DNA of 64,000 nucleotides from JBEKCB01 sp052139675 (GTDB lineage Bacteria; Planctomycetota; Brocadiia; CAIUPP01), in contig JBKQWE010000003.1 in NCBI GenBank assembly GCA_052139675.1, forward strand, positions 1 to 64,000, written 5' to 3'. This document shows positions 16,813 through 25,320 of this stretch, piece by piece. The translations under genes were made by a program, and so were the position numbers. A model generated the notes under the pieces. It worked only from the letters and a program-made list of their open reading frames with translations, had not been told where the DNA came from and searched no databases. Numbering within the stretch: position 1 is the first letter of the stretch; the number at the start of each line of letters is the position of its first letter.

Positions 16813-17088
16813 ATGGCGGCGACGACGCGAAGCGACCTGCACGTGAGCGCGCAGTACCGGCGAGACCCATGGGGGTACGCCGGGATGGTGGTCCGCATCT
16901 ACCGGCCCATCGTGAAGGGGCCGGCGCGCATGAAGCGCCTCTACGCCATGCGCTCGCTGAAGGGCCTGATCGCCACGGCGCGGACGATGGACGCGCTGGC
17001 CGACCTCGCCCGCCGGGAGCACTGGGTCGCGAGGTATCGGCACATGGACGCGGATGGCCGCGAGGTCTGGGTTACGGTCCCGGAATAG
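16813..17088 (+). CDS. Small unknown protein
   Basis: ATG 16813 lies 5 bases after AAGGAGGA; 91 residues. It is basic and compact with two likely helices (MKRLYAMRSLKGLIATARTM, LADLARREHW) and a C-terminal strand pair (RYRHMDADGREVWVTVPE). No family recognised. The next gene begins 9 bases after its stop, with a ribosome-binding site overlapping the gap, so the two are co-transcribed. Confidence 0.7.
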   Translation: MAATTRSDLHVSAQYRRDPWGYAGMVVRIYRPIVKGPARMKRLYAMRSLKGLIATARTMDALADLARREHWVARYRHMDADGREVWVTVPE

Positions 17089-17097
17089 GAGGTCTCG

Positions 17098-17379
17098 ATG
17101 AGAACGCGGAAGACGGACGATGCACTCGAAGGGCACGTGGACGTGAAGGATGCCTATCGCATGGCGCAGGACGACGTCGGCGCGCTTCTGCGCATGATCC
17201 GCCTTGAGACGCGAATGCATCGGCGGTATGCGGGGAAGAACGGATTGACCTTCGCTCTGGTTGGAGACCTGGCCGCCGTGCGCAGGTCCCTGGTCGAGGT
17301 CTTGGCGCAGCTCGCGCAGCAGGACGAGCAGTTCGTCTGGAAGCGCGTGGCCGAGGCGCGCGCAGGAAGGAAAACATAA
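17098..17379 (+). CDS. Small unknown helical protein
   Basis: ATG 17098 follows AGGAGG; 93 residues, mainly helical (GALLRMIRLETRMHRRYAGK, VRRSLVEVLAQLAQQDEQF). Charged, with no membrane segment or cysteines. It is the second gene of a three-gene plus-strand operon ending in the HARE-HTH protein. Function unknown. Confidence 0.65.
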   Translation: MRTRKTDDALEGHVDVKDAYRMAQDDVGALLRMIRLETRMHRRYAGKNGLTFALVGDLAAVRRSLVEVLAQLAQQDEQFVWKRVAEARAGRKT

Positions 17380-17481
17380 GACGACCGCCCTTCCGCCCAC
17401 CGAAAAAACGGTGGGCGGGGATGGCGGCCGGCAATGGGCTGGCCGAGACGAAGCAGCAGGAACCGTTTGGGAGGACGTGCG

Positions 17482-18015
17482 ATGAAGCTCGAGAACGTGA
17501 AGGTCGGTGAGACGTACACGTTGGCGGTCGGGAAGAACGCGGTCCAGGTAACGGTCACGGGCGTGGGCGAGAAGGGCAAGATCACGGTCACGACCGCAGG
17601 CGGCAAGACGATCACCGTGGCCGACGCGGGCCGTCTGGCCGTCCACCGAGAGGGGCGCGCAAGCGCTCCCGACACGAACGCGCCGCAGGCCGCCCACGGC
17701 GCGCACGGGAAGGCCGCCGCGCCCAAAGCTACCAAGACCGCGTCCGGGCGCAACGTGCGCGAAAAGGGCGCGCCCCGGGGCGAAGAGAAACGCCTGGGTC
17801 TGGTGGACGCCGCGATCCAGGTCATGCAGGAGACCGGCGAGCCGATGAACTGCCGCGACGTGGTAAAGGCCGTCCTTGAGCAAAAGCTCTGGACGACCGA
17901 CGGCAAGACGCCAGCGGCCACGTTGTACGCCGCGATCTTGAGGGAGGTTCAGAAGAAAGGCACCGATGCCCGGTTCAAGAAGGTGGAACGCGGACAGTTT
18001 GCGCTGACCGCCTGA
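17482..18015 (+). CDS. HARE-HTH domain protein
   Basis: ATG 17482 follows GGAGGACGTGCG; 177 residues. An N-terminal small beta domain (VKVGETYTLAVGKNAVQVTV) is joined by an Ala/Lys/Arg-rich linker (about residues 60-105) to a C-terminal winged helix. The latter spans LVDAAIQVMQETGEPMNCRD and LWTTDGKTPAATLYAAILRE and ends RFKKVERGQFALT. This matches the HARE-HTH domain (HB1/ASXL/restriction-endonuclease HTH), proposed to link DNA binding to recognition of modified bases. Such proteins are frequent in planctomycete genomes. On an element that also encodes DNA methylation, it may read methylation, which is inference. Confidence 0.8.
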   Translation: MKLENVKVGETYTLAVGKNAVQVTVTGVGEKGKITVTTAGGKTITVADAGRLAVHREGRASAPDTNAPQAAHGAHGKAAAPKATKTASGRNVREKGAPRGEEKRLGLVDAAIQVMQETGEPMNCRDVVKAVLEQKLWTTDGKTPAATLYAAILREVQKKGTDARFKKVERGQFALTA

Positions 18016-18035
18016 TTTGACTACGCTCGTTTCCA

Positions 18036-18066
18036 AAAAACCCCTGCCGACACAGGGGTTTCTCTT
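18036..18066 (+). terminator. Rho-independent terminator
   Basis: AACCCCTG (18039-18046) pairs with CAGGGGTT (18053-18060) and is followed by TTCT. It sits between the HARE-HTH gene and the convergent gene ending at 18118. An A-run on the left side allows it to act in both directions. Confidence 0.7.
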
Positions 18067-18117
18067 CGGCCGCAGCGGTGGACACGCGGCTGTAAATGCC
18101 GCCACGGGACGATGACA

Positions 18118-18816
18118 TCAGTATCCGCCACGGGAAGGAACGCCCTGTACGCTTGATTTAAGAAGTTCCTTTTCGTTGTCGCGCCATTCCTCGAAGACCC
18201 ACGCGGCACCGGCGGCGTCTCCTTTGTCGAAAGCCTTCTGGTATAGCATGCCATAAGTAATGTTGGTCTTGGCGATCTCCGAATCAGCCGTCTTGCCCTG
18301 GAGAAATTGCTGAAAGCCCGGCTTCGCGGTAATCTGCTTCCAATCCGGGACGAGTTCGGTTAATTTGGCTTCGAAGGCAGCACGGCGTTTCTCGGCAATT
18401 GCTTTATCCTTCGCGGCTCTTTCGGCGGCGGCCTTAACGGCAGCGGCGTCCTCCTCGCGCTTCTTCTTTTCTTCGGCGGTGACCCACTTTTCCCCGTCGC
18501 GGACAAGGCCTTTCTGCGCCTGCGCCTCCAGATAGGCTTTCTGCTCTTCGCGTATGCGGAGACCGAGACCCTTTCTAGTTTCGTCGGAAAGCGCGTCGAG
18601 CGATAACCGAACGGCACCCAACGCATCCCCATCCGCGTAGCCGAGCAGGACCGTGTCAATGCCTTTGGAGATGACGCGGACCTGGTCATAGGTTTTTCCG
18701 TCGAGTGTTTTGACCTGAACGGGGGTGGAGTCCTCCTTCACTTGAGGCCCCTCGCCCGCAAAAGATAGCGCCGCTGTCATCCCCAAAAGCGCGACAGTCC
18801 ACAATGCGGCCCTCAT
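18118..18816 (-). CDS. Exported protein with charged coiled coil, unknown function
   Basis: The 232-residue product starts MRAALWTVALLGMTAALSFA, a cleavable signal peptide. It has a small beta domain (VQVKTLDGKTYDQVRVISKG), then a Lys/Glu/Ala-rich helix of about 60 residues (TAEEKKKREEDAAAVKAAAE) and a tail with FQQFLQGKTADSEIAKTN. The beta domain plus coiled coil resembles many periplasmic proteins of PVC bacteria, but I cannot assign a family. It is unusual cargo for a replication/defence element. Confidence 0.65.
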   Translation of the reverse strand: MRAALWTVALLGMTAALSFAGEGPQVKEDSTPVQVKTLDGKTYDQVRVISKGIDTVLLGYADGDALGAVRLSLDALSDETRKGLGLRIREEQKAYLEAQAQKGLVRDGEKWVTAEEKKKREEDAAAVKAAAERAAKDKAIAEKRRAAFEAKLTELVPDWKQITAKPGFQQFLQGKTADSEIAKTNITYGMLYQKAFDKGDAAGAAWVFEEWRDNEKELLKSSVQGVPSRGGY

Positions 18817-19009
18817 CGCGTACCCTCCTTGTTTCTAAAGCCTATTTGCTTTCCGCCTGGCCTGCCTCAGCCTCGGCGCGGTATCGCAGCATTCCAGGCC
18901 AGGAACAGTGGAGCGGGTCACTGCCTTGGGCCGCCTTGACTGTCCCTGCGCTTCTGAAGCTGCCAGCATCTGGGCGCCTCTGCCATACGCAGGTATCTCT
19001 CACCATCGT

Positions 19010-19591
19010 CTATCCTTGAAACCGGCCGTCCCAAACCTCTGGTGCCGAACGAGGCTTCTTTCCGAATGCTTCGTCGAGAAGGCGTTTCATCCTTGTGCCT
19101 GTGTCTTCGGTCGAGTGGCGAAGAAAATCAGAGCTATGCGGAAATGCAGCGAGCAGATCATTCACATCTTCGGCCAGAGAAGGGGCGCGCCTCCTGATTC
19201 TTTCGGCGAGCGCATGGACTTGTTCTTGCGTCACTCCATATTCGCGCAAGTGATGACCTTTTAACCTCAGCCAAAGCCCATTCAGATAGTGCTTGAGGCG
19301 GTCGGTGACAAGGGCAGATCGGGTCAAATCCACGGCCCGATCCCACGTTATTTCGGGATCCACTTCAACGCCGAGCTTCGCAAGAATTGCGAGCTGCCTT
19401 GGCGTCGCAGATTCATCTTCCAGGATGAAAGGTATGTACCAACTGTCGCGTTTCTTCTTTTCTCGGTTCAGCGCTAAATGACAGCCCCAGCAAACGATGT
19501 CACCGTACCAGAGACAAGCCTTCTGTTTCGGCCCGATGCTTTTAGAACAGCGGGTGCACGTTTCTGAAGGGACGAGATCGGCGTGGCCCAC
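19010..19591 (-). CDS. Zinc-ribbon protein of unknown function
   Basis: 193 residues with an N-terminal zinc ribbon (CTRCSKSIGPKQKACLWYGD, then CWGC: CxxC...C...CxxC). It continues with a helical region that includes TPRQLAILAKLGV and EYGVTQEQVHALAERIRRR. The QLAILAKLGV stretch is reminiscent of small helical motifs in topoisomerase/ligase-associated proteins but is not diagnostic. It lies 10 bases after the gene encoding the other zinc-ribbon protein and is probably co-transcribed with it. Confidence 0.6.
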   Translation of the reverse strand: MGHADLVPSETCTRCSKSIGPKQKACLWYGDIVCWGCHLALNREKKKRDSWYIPFILEDESATPRQLAILAKLGVEVDPEITWDRAVDLTRSALVTDRLKHYLNGLWLRLKGHHLREYGVTQEQVHALAERIRRRAPSLAEDVNDLLAAFPHSSDFLRHSTEDTGTRMKRLLDEAFGKKPRSAPEVWDGRFQG

Positions 19592-19601
19592 ATTTCACCT
19601 C

Positions 19602-20030
19602 TCACCCGTGATGCCACCAAGCCTGCAAAGCCGCGACGACGCCTTTTGCGCAGCCGATGACCATGATGAGCACGCCGACAATTAGAACGGGATGGGGCGT
19701 TTCCCTCACGTAATCACCGCGTTCACTCAGCACGCCTCCGACAACTGCGACGATGACGCCGAGGCCGCAGATCATCGCCCCGATGGCCATCTGCTTCTTG
19801 TAGCGCTTTGAGGTCCGCTCGATCATTGTCGTCGGCTGGACCGTGGGCGTGCCTTGCTGATTCATCGGCCTACCGCACCCCGGGCAACTCGGCGCGAGGC
19901 GGGAAATCTGCCGGTCGCAATCGGGGCAGTTAATCAACGCGCTCGTCCTGGCGGTCCCTGCTGTCGGTGCCGCGGGGGCCGGCTGACCGGCCCATTCTTC
20001 CGGCGTGTTGCCTTCCATCTCGCTTTTCAT
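19602..20030 (-). CDS. Zinc-ribbon membrane protein
   Basis: 142 residues. A Pro/Ala-rich N-terminal tail precedes a zinc ribbon (CPDCDRQISRLAPSCPGCGR), then two transmembrane segments (MAIGAMICGLGVIVAVVGGV and PVLIVGVLIMVIGCAKGVV). This zinc_ribbon_2 plus membrane layout is common in uncharacterised bacterial proteins. It lies 24 bases downstream of the nuclease-RAMA gene (stop 20055) on the same strand, so it belongs to the defence-end transcription unit. Confidence 0.65.
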   Translation of the reverse strand: MKSEMEGNTPEEWAGQPAPAAPTAGTARTSALINCPDCDRQISRLAPSCPGCGRPMNQQGTPTVQPTTMIERTSKRYKKQMAIGAMICGLGVIVAVVGGVLSERGDYVRETPHPVLIVGVLIMVIGCAKGVVAALQAWWHHG

Positions 20031-20054
20031 TCGCGCCCTCCTTTCAGAATCTCG

Positions 20055-21080
20055 TCACGCCTCTTTCCCTTTCGAGGCTGTACGCAGGTCTCCAAGTTTA
20101 TGGACCTGCCCTCCCGAATCCCGGACCTGCCAGAAGTCCCAGCCGTTCGTGGACATTTCCTCGCCTGTGACAGTCCTCTTGGCCTCCACTCCGGCGGCGG
20201 AAGGAGTTGAGTAACGGGCGCCACGGAACTCAATCCCACCATCGGGCAAAACGGTCGCCTCCAACTCGGTGTTTTTGTACTGTGCAAACACCTTCTGAGA
20301 CGCCGTCAAGATGCCAGCCTCGACCAGCTTGGCCAGGCCGCCCCCGCCGCCTTCCTCGCCGCTGCCCCCACCCCCGTCCTCGCCGCCGCCGGAGTCCCGC
20401 TGCGAAACTTTCGAATCGATCTTGATGTCCAGCCGGGCGAACGAAGCAATGATCTCATTGCGCGTTAGTTCGGGAACCTTCTTGCGGACAAGACTGACCA
20501 TGCCCTTCTCCGGGGGATTCAGCAGTTCGCGCAACGCGGCCTTCACCCGGTGATCCACGAAGTGGGCGGTCGCCTGTTCCTCGATCAGGGGTCCGTCTAA
20601 ATTGCTGCGCGATAACAAAGCCAGCGCGTTGACTGTGTCATCTTCATTCGCTTCAGACAGGCGTATCCGGCAAAATTCTTTCTCTTCGGCCTCGCCCCGC
20701 GCGGTCGCCTTGTAGAACCGGTACTCATCCCCGTTCGACAGCACGAGCCATTCCACGTCAGCCGCCGTGGCGTAGGTCAGCACCTGGATAATCCATTTGC
20801 GGTCCCCCAGGTTCTCGCCCAGGGCTTTGGCCTCGATAAGAAGCCTGGGCTTCGCTTTAATCTTCAGGGCGTAATCCACCGGATTGTCGCCGGCCTTGGC
20901 CCTGAACTCATGATGAACCTCATCCCAATCCCGGACGTTCCATCCCAGAGCCTCCAGGACAGGATCGATCAAGCCGATCTTCGTATCCTCTTCGCTCATC
21001 CGGCGGTCACGGTCCCGGAGAATTTTGGGCACGATGGTCTTCAGCACCTCTCTAAGCCGCGCGTTTTCCTGGTCGGTCAT
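20055..21080 (-). CDS. HsdR-N-like PD-(D/E)XK nuclease fused to a RAMA domain
   Basis: ATG 21080 follows AAAGGAGAG; about 341 residues. The N-terminal part (KIGLIDPVLEALGWNVRDWD, then NPVDYALKIKAKPRLLIEAK) has the D...ExK core of the type I restriction HsdR N-terminal nuclease fold. Catalytic residues are probably the Asp of PVDY and Glu/Lys of LIEAK. After a Gly/Glu-rich linker, the C-terminus (LVEAGILTASQKVF, GGIEFRGARYSTPSAAG, NGWDFWQV) fits the RAMA domain, suggested to bind modified DNA. A modification-dependent or partner nuclease is likely. It lies downstream of the large methylase/nuclease gene. No helicase or hsdS gene accompanies it. Confidence 0.75.
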   Translation of the reverse strand: MTDQENARLREVLKTIVPKILRDRDRRMSEEDTKIGLIDPVLEALGWNVRDWDEVHHEFRAKAGDNPVDYALKIKAKPRLLIEAKALGENLGDRKWIIQVLTYATAADVEWLVLSNGDEYRFYKATARGEAEEKEFCRIRLSEANEDDTVNALALLSRSNLDGPLIEEQATAHFVDHRVKAALRELLNPPEKGMVSLVRKKVPELTRNEIIASFARLDIKIDSKVSQRDSGGGEDGGGGSGEEGGGGGLAKLVEAGILTASQKVFAQYKNTELEATVLPDGGIEFRGARYSTPSAAGVEAKRTVTGEEMSTNGWDFWQVRDSGGQVHKLGDLRTASKGKEA

Positions 21081-21154
21081 AGGACTCTCCTTTGAGTTAA
21101 AAGAATCGGGAGCGTCAACCGGACCGCTCCCAGCAAACAGGCCCACTACGGCCT

Positions 21155-21227
21155 CTCACAGGAAAGCAGACACGGCGACGCTCCCGAAAACGGGAGCATC
21201 GGCCAGTGCCTTGCTGTCTCCTGTGAG
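21155..21227. other. Nested stem-loop between the two defence genes
   Basis: CTCACAGGA (21155-21163) pairs with TCCTGTGAG (21219-21227). Inside it GCTCCC pairs with GGGAGC around GAAAAC. The structure lies in the 230-base gap upstream of the nuclease-RAMA gene. It could be a terminator-attenuator, an RNA element or an operator. No uridine tract follows directly on either strand. Confidence 0.4.
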
Positions 21228-21312
21228 CTTCCGACCCGAAGGCCGGAAGTAGTGGTTTGTTTGCTGAGACACCAAAGCTCTGAATCGAGCTTCTCAGTAT
21301 GTTGCGCGTTCC

Positions 21313-24300
21313 TTACGTTCTGTCGGCAGTTCCTCCTTTATCCGTCTGGTCAGTACCCGGCCAAGCGTAGGCGTGGGCCTTCGCAATCGTGTAGTTCGCG
21401 TCCAGGATCGGTTGCAGAAGGACGATCCGCGCCAGGCGACGGGCCATGCCGGTTACTTCGCGGGCTTCTTCGGCCCGAAGGGCGCGGCCGAGCAATTCCT
21501 GTTCGCGGTAGCTCAGCCACTTCTTGATTACCTGATACCCGCCGATGTAATACTCCCACACGTTCGCGGGGATGTTCTTCCAGTACGCCACGTCATTCAA
21601 GTACACGTCGCAGGTTTCCGCTCCCAACAGGGCAATGGCCTTGCTCAGCGAAAGCCCGCGCGCTTCGGCGGCGTTCCGCAACGCTTCCAGTTCCGCCTTG
21701 TCATACGGGCGTTGCACAATCCGTCCCTTCGCCGGCATGGTGACGCCTTCCTTGCCCGCGTGTCCCCAACCGGCGGTAACGGCCAGGTCGCCGGCGTCCG
21801 GGTCCAGGTTGCCGCCGCCCACTTTCGTCAGGACGCCCACGGTTCGGAAGATCGGCTCCAGGTTGCCCGCCGTGACGGCGGACACGTCGGCTTCGGTATC
21901 GAGCAACGCCGCCACTTGCCGGCCCAACGCTGCGGACGCTTCCAGCGCCTTGCGCGTGTCGGGCAGAGGAATGCGCGGCCAATCGCGCCGGATTCCGTCG
22001 GCGTTTTCGCTCAGGTACGCCGGCGAATACCCCACGGCCAGGGCGTGAAGCCAAATCGTTCCTGCCGCGTCCGCCCCGGCGTCGGGGTCTTTGACGCCAA
22101 GTCCGGCCAGGTACGCGCGGGCGGCGGCGGAAAGATTCGCCTTCGGGGCCGCGCTGGACGGCGCGCCCAAGAATGAACCTTGGCCGCCCGTCTTCTTGGC
22201 TTTGGCGCTCGGCATAAGAAGCAACGGGAAATAATAGGCGTCTTTGTGCAGCGAATGCTGAAGGCCGATGGTGGTCGTGTGGCAGAAGGGCAGTGCGGAT
22301 GGATCACCAACCCATTTACGCCGGCTCATGAAACAGGTGTTTTTGGCGCGAACCTGCTCTTCGAGCGCTGGCCTCGGTTCGTTCCAGATCGGTCTGACGG
22401 CAGTGTAGTAGCACCAACGGTAGTCCATCGGTGCTACAAGAACTCTGCGCAACCGTGAGACGTCGAAGCTTTCTCTTGAAAGTATCTTTGCCCGTGCATT
22501 CTTTGCGTTGAAGCGCGCGGCGTCACACGTTAGGCCGGATGCAGTCAGGGATTCCCATTCAACTTCCGGGTTGAGGTATTGCTCCATTCGTCGCTCAAGA
22601 CAAACCTTGTCAATATCTATGAGAGCGTTCCTTCGATTCTCAAGAATTCCCAAAGAGGGTCGCAATTCGGATATCTCGTTAACGGCCGCCCAACTCATGT
22701 AATAGCATTCGACCTTCTCCGGGCGGAAAGAAAAGCGGTTTTCCTTGCAGGGCGTGGCCGTCGTGTACACGGCGTCAATCCGCTTGGCGGCCAAACTGTC
22801 CAGCAGGGCTTGACGCTTTGTAACGCCCCAGAAATGCCGGAATCGGACGACGGGTTCCCTGTCGCGCTTCTCCTTGCGGACGACCACAGAAATGGCCGTG
22901 CCGACACGAATCCCTTCGCGGTTGTAATCGGTAGAGAATACCGACGGGTCCGACTCTCCGTCCGGCGTCAGCTTGCCGGTTTCGCGGCTGTCGCCGTTCA
23001 TGCAGTCGAACCACAGCTTGTCGAACTCCCCCAGGAATCGCTGCCGCATGACGACATAGGATGGGTCGCTGAGGTACGAGAGGTTGGAAATGAAGGACAC
23101 AACGCCCTTGCCGGTCATTTCGGCAATACGTCGCTCGGCAAGTCGGAAGAAGCGGACATACAGGTCGTCGAGGTTGAATTTCTTGATTTCCCAGCCCCCG
23201 GCGGCGGTCGGTTTGTTCAGCCCTTCCTTGTACGGCTCGACAAGCCCTTGCTCCTCTTCGGGACTGACGCCGGCGAAGGCGTTGTACGGCGGGTTGCCCA
23301 AAATCACCAGCACTCGCGCTTCGCGCTTTACCTTCTCGGCGGCGTCCTTTTCCTGTTGCAGTTCTTCCATGAACGCCAGGACCGTCTGCTTCGGTTCCCT
23401 GGGCGGCTCCCAGCCAGTCAGAGAATTGGTCAGGTACACGCCGACGCGCTCATTCCCCGTGGCCGACAGCGGTGCGCCCCAATCGTGAAGCATCAGGCCC
23501 AATTGCAGGTGCGACACGATAAAGGGGGCGGGCAGAATCTCAAATCCGAATACCCGCGTCATGGCGGCCTTCTTCAAGTCCGATGCAACCAGAGCGTCGC
23601 CGCCTTTGGCTTTCAGCGTTTCGGCGATCCTCTGCAGCACTTCCAGGACATACGCCGCCGTCCCGCAACAGGGGTCCAGCACGACCACGTTGGGATCAGC
23701 AAGGCCATCGGCAAGGCCCAACTCTTCACGCAGGACGGTGTCCACGCGAGCAACCTGGTACTTGACGATTTCGGGCGGCGTGAACCAGACGCCCAGCTCC
23801 TTACGCAACTCCGGGTCGAAGGCTTCAAGGAACGGCTCATAGAAATACTGGACGGCATGTTCACGCTGAAACTTCTGGAAGAAGGCGGCGCGGTCCACCC
23901 GGTTCAAGGCACCGGTTGTCCAGTCCAGGACTTCCACAAGCCCCAGGTCGCCCAACTTCCTGGGCGTGGCGACCTGTTCATACAGGGCGCGGATGAAGGG
24001 CACACGCAGAGAGAATGCGCTTTCATGCCAGTTGAAATCGTCGGTTCGTTCGGGGCGCTCCCGATGCCAGAGCACCCATGCCGAAAAGACGCCGTAGAAG
24101 ATCGTCTGTACCAGCGTTGAACGGAAGAAATGCTCCCCCTTGTCGCCGGTGAATTTCATCCCCAGGGCTTCTTCCAGCGCGCCGCGCACGGCGGCCAGCG
24201 TCGGCAGGTCTTTGTGGGTTTCGACGCGGGCCTTGGCGTCGCGCGCATAGGACGCGAGAAACCAGGCCAGGTCTTGCGGCGCGGACAGCGGCGCGTTGGA

Positions 24301-24831
24301 CTGCATCACGCGCGCCAGATATTCGCAGAACCGCGCGCCGTGTTCGTCGGCGGTCTTCTGAGGATGCCCGGCGGCCTGCCAGAAGGCCGCTTCGTCGCCG
24401 GCCAGCGTGTACGCCTCCATCGGCAAGGGGTTGCCCTGGGCGTCGCGCCCAAGCAGCAGGAAGTCACGGTAATTGGTGACGAGCACAACGCCGTACTTCG
24501 CGGAGTACCGCTTGACCTGTTCACTCCGAGCGATCCTCTTCACGTCTTCGGCAGGGCCTTTGACTTCCACCACGCCACGGGCGGGAAGCTGGCCTTGCAT
24601 CGGGTTCGGATCGTTCTTCCGAATCTGGTCCGCCGTGAACAACCCAACGTCAGGCAGGCCCGCGCCACGGTTCGCCGGGTTGACAACGCAACGGACTCTG
24701 GGCTTGAGGGTCTTGCCGATTTCGTTCAACAGGCTCGACAGGGCGGGATAGAAGGAAGTTTCGGCAACGGCAGCGCCCGTGCCGCGAATGTCGCGCAGTT
24801 CTTTCAGGTAGGCTTCAAGCGGATTCGTCAC
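21313..24831 (-). CDS. Single-chain restriction-modification enzyme (nuclease plus N6-adenine methylase), type ISP/IIG-like without helicase
   Basis: GTG 24831 is preferred (GAGG ten bases upstream); a GTG at 24855 would add 8 residues. About 1172 residues. An N-terminal PD-(D/E)XK nuclease has Asp61 (GLPDVGLF) and Glu89-x-Lys91 (VVEVKG). The methylase core follows: motif I DPCCGTAAY at 386-394 and motif IV NPPY at 513-516 (ILGNPPYNAF), typical of gamma-class N6-adenine MTases. The C-terminal 500 residues probably hold target recognition. Unlike true type ISP enzymes there is no helicase between nuclease and methylase. BREX PglX is comparable in length but lacks the nuclease. Placed at the right end of the element, it is defence cargo. 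Confidence 0.85.
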   Translation of the reverse strand: MTNPLEAYLKELRDIRGTGAAVAETSFYPALSSLLNEIGKTLKPRVRCVVNPANRGAGLPDVGLFTADQIRKNDPNPMQGQLPARGVVEVKGPAEDVKRIARSEQVKRYSAKYGVVLVTNYRDFLLLGRDAQGNPLPMEAYTLAGDEAAFWQAAGHPQKTADEHGARFCEYLARVMQSNAPLSAPQDLAWFLASYARDAKARVETHKDLPTLAAVRGALEEALGMKFTGDKGEHFFRSTLVQTIFYGVFSAWVLWHRERPERTDDFNWHESAFSLRVPFIRALYEQVATPRKLGDLGLVEVLDWTTGALNRVDRAAFFQKFQREHAVQYFYEPFLEAFDPELRKELGVWFTPPEIVKYQVARVDTVLREELGLADGLADPNVVVLDPCCGTAAYVLEVLQRIAETLKAKGGDALVASDLKKAAMTRVFGFEILPAPFIVSHLQLGLMLHDWGAPLSATGNERVGVYLTNSLTGWEPPREPKQTVLAFMEELQQEKDAAEKVKREARVLVILGNPPYNAFAGVSPEEEQGLVEPYKEGLNKPTAAGGWEIKKFNLDDLYVRFFRLAERRIAEMTGKGVVSFISNLSYLSDPSYVVMRQRFLGEFDKLWFDCMNGDSRETGKLTPDGESDPSVFSTDYNREGIRVGTAISVVVRKEKRDREPVVRFRHFWGVTKRQALLDSLAAKRIDAVYTTATPCKENRFSFRPEKVECYYMSWAAVNEISELRPSLGILENRRNALIDIDKVCLERRMEQYLNPEVEWESLTASGLTCDAARFNAKNARAKILSRESFDVSRLRRVLVAPMDYRWCYYTAVRPIWNEPRPALEEQVRAKNTCFMSRRKWVGDPSALPFCHTTTIGLQHSLHKDAYYFPLLLMPSAKAKKTGGQGSFLGAPSSAAPKANLSAAARAYLAGLGVKDPDAGADAAGTIWLHALAVGYSPAYLSENADGIRRDWPRIPLPDTRKALEASAALGRQVAALLDTEADVSAVTAGNLEPIFRTVGVLTKVGGGNLDPDAGDLAVTAGWGHAGKEGVTMPAKGRIVQRPYDKAELEALRNAAEARGLSLSKAIALLGAETCDVYLNDVAYWKNIPANVWEYYIGGYQVIKKWLSYREQELLGRALRAEEAREVTGMARRLARIVLLQPILDANYTIAKAHAYAWPGTDQTDKGGTADRT

Positions 24832-25113
24832 GGCGTTGCATCCTCGCTTCTGCACCCTCGCGTGAAAGAGAACGGGACGGTAAGCCGTGCGAATGACGGT
24901 CTTTGTGCCGGCTTCGGCACATCTGGCAGTAGATTACCCCTCTCGCCCCGGCAGGTCAACCCCTTCCGACAAACGCGCCCCGCATGAACCGCCCCGGAAG
25001 GTAAGACCCGCCCCGATGGTCCATGAGCAGCGCCGTCTTCCGGCCCTGGCCGTCACTTCCGCGTACCTGTGACGGATCGCGGCTGAGGCAAGGTTCACGC
25101 GCCGCTGGCAGCC

Positions 25114-25320
25114 TTACCTTCCGAGCGTCGCCCGGACCATCGCCACGATGCCCGCCTTGATCGGCGCGGGAAGGTCCGGCCAGGCGTCGGCGACGGAGCG
25201 CAGGTCAGCGTCCTTTGGCAAAGTGTCGGCAAAGTGAGGCGGAAAAGCCTTGTCTTTATTGGCCTGGGCACCCGACTCTGGATCAGGCATTCCAGGTTCA
25301 AGTCCTGGATCCTCAGCCAT
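25114..25320 (-). pseudogene. Separated C-terminal exon-like tail of the integrase
   Basis: This 68-codon frame starts inside the attR repeat and is in the same frame, relative to the repeat, as the integrase at attL. Joining the ends of the element at the repeat would append these residues to the integrase. The tail reads LRSVADAWPDLPAPIKAGIV near its end, like the helical terminal motif of many planctomycete-type recombinases as I remember them. In the chromosome it is cut off from the catalytic domain. It could be translated alone from the ATG in the repeat, but probably is not. Confidence 0.7.

Noticed and set aside
21313..24831. BREX PglX
   Set aside because: Length and NPPY fit, but an N-terminal nuclease motif is present and no pglZ, brxC or brxA/B genes are nearby.
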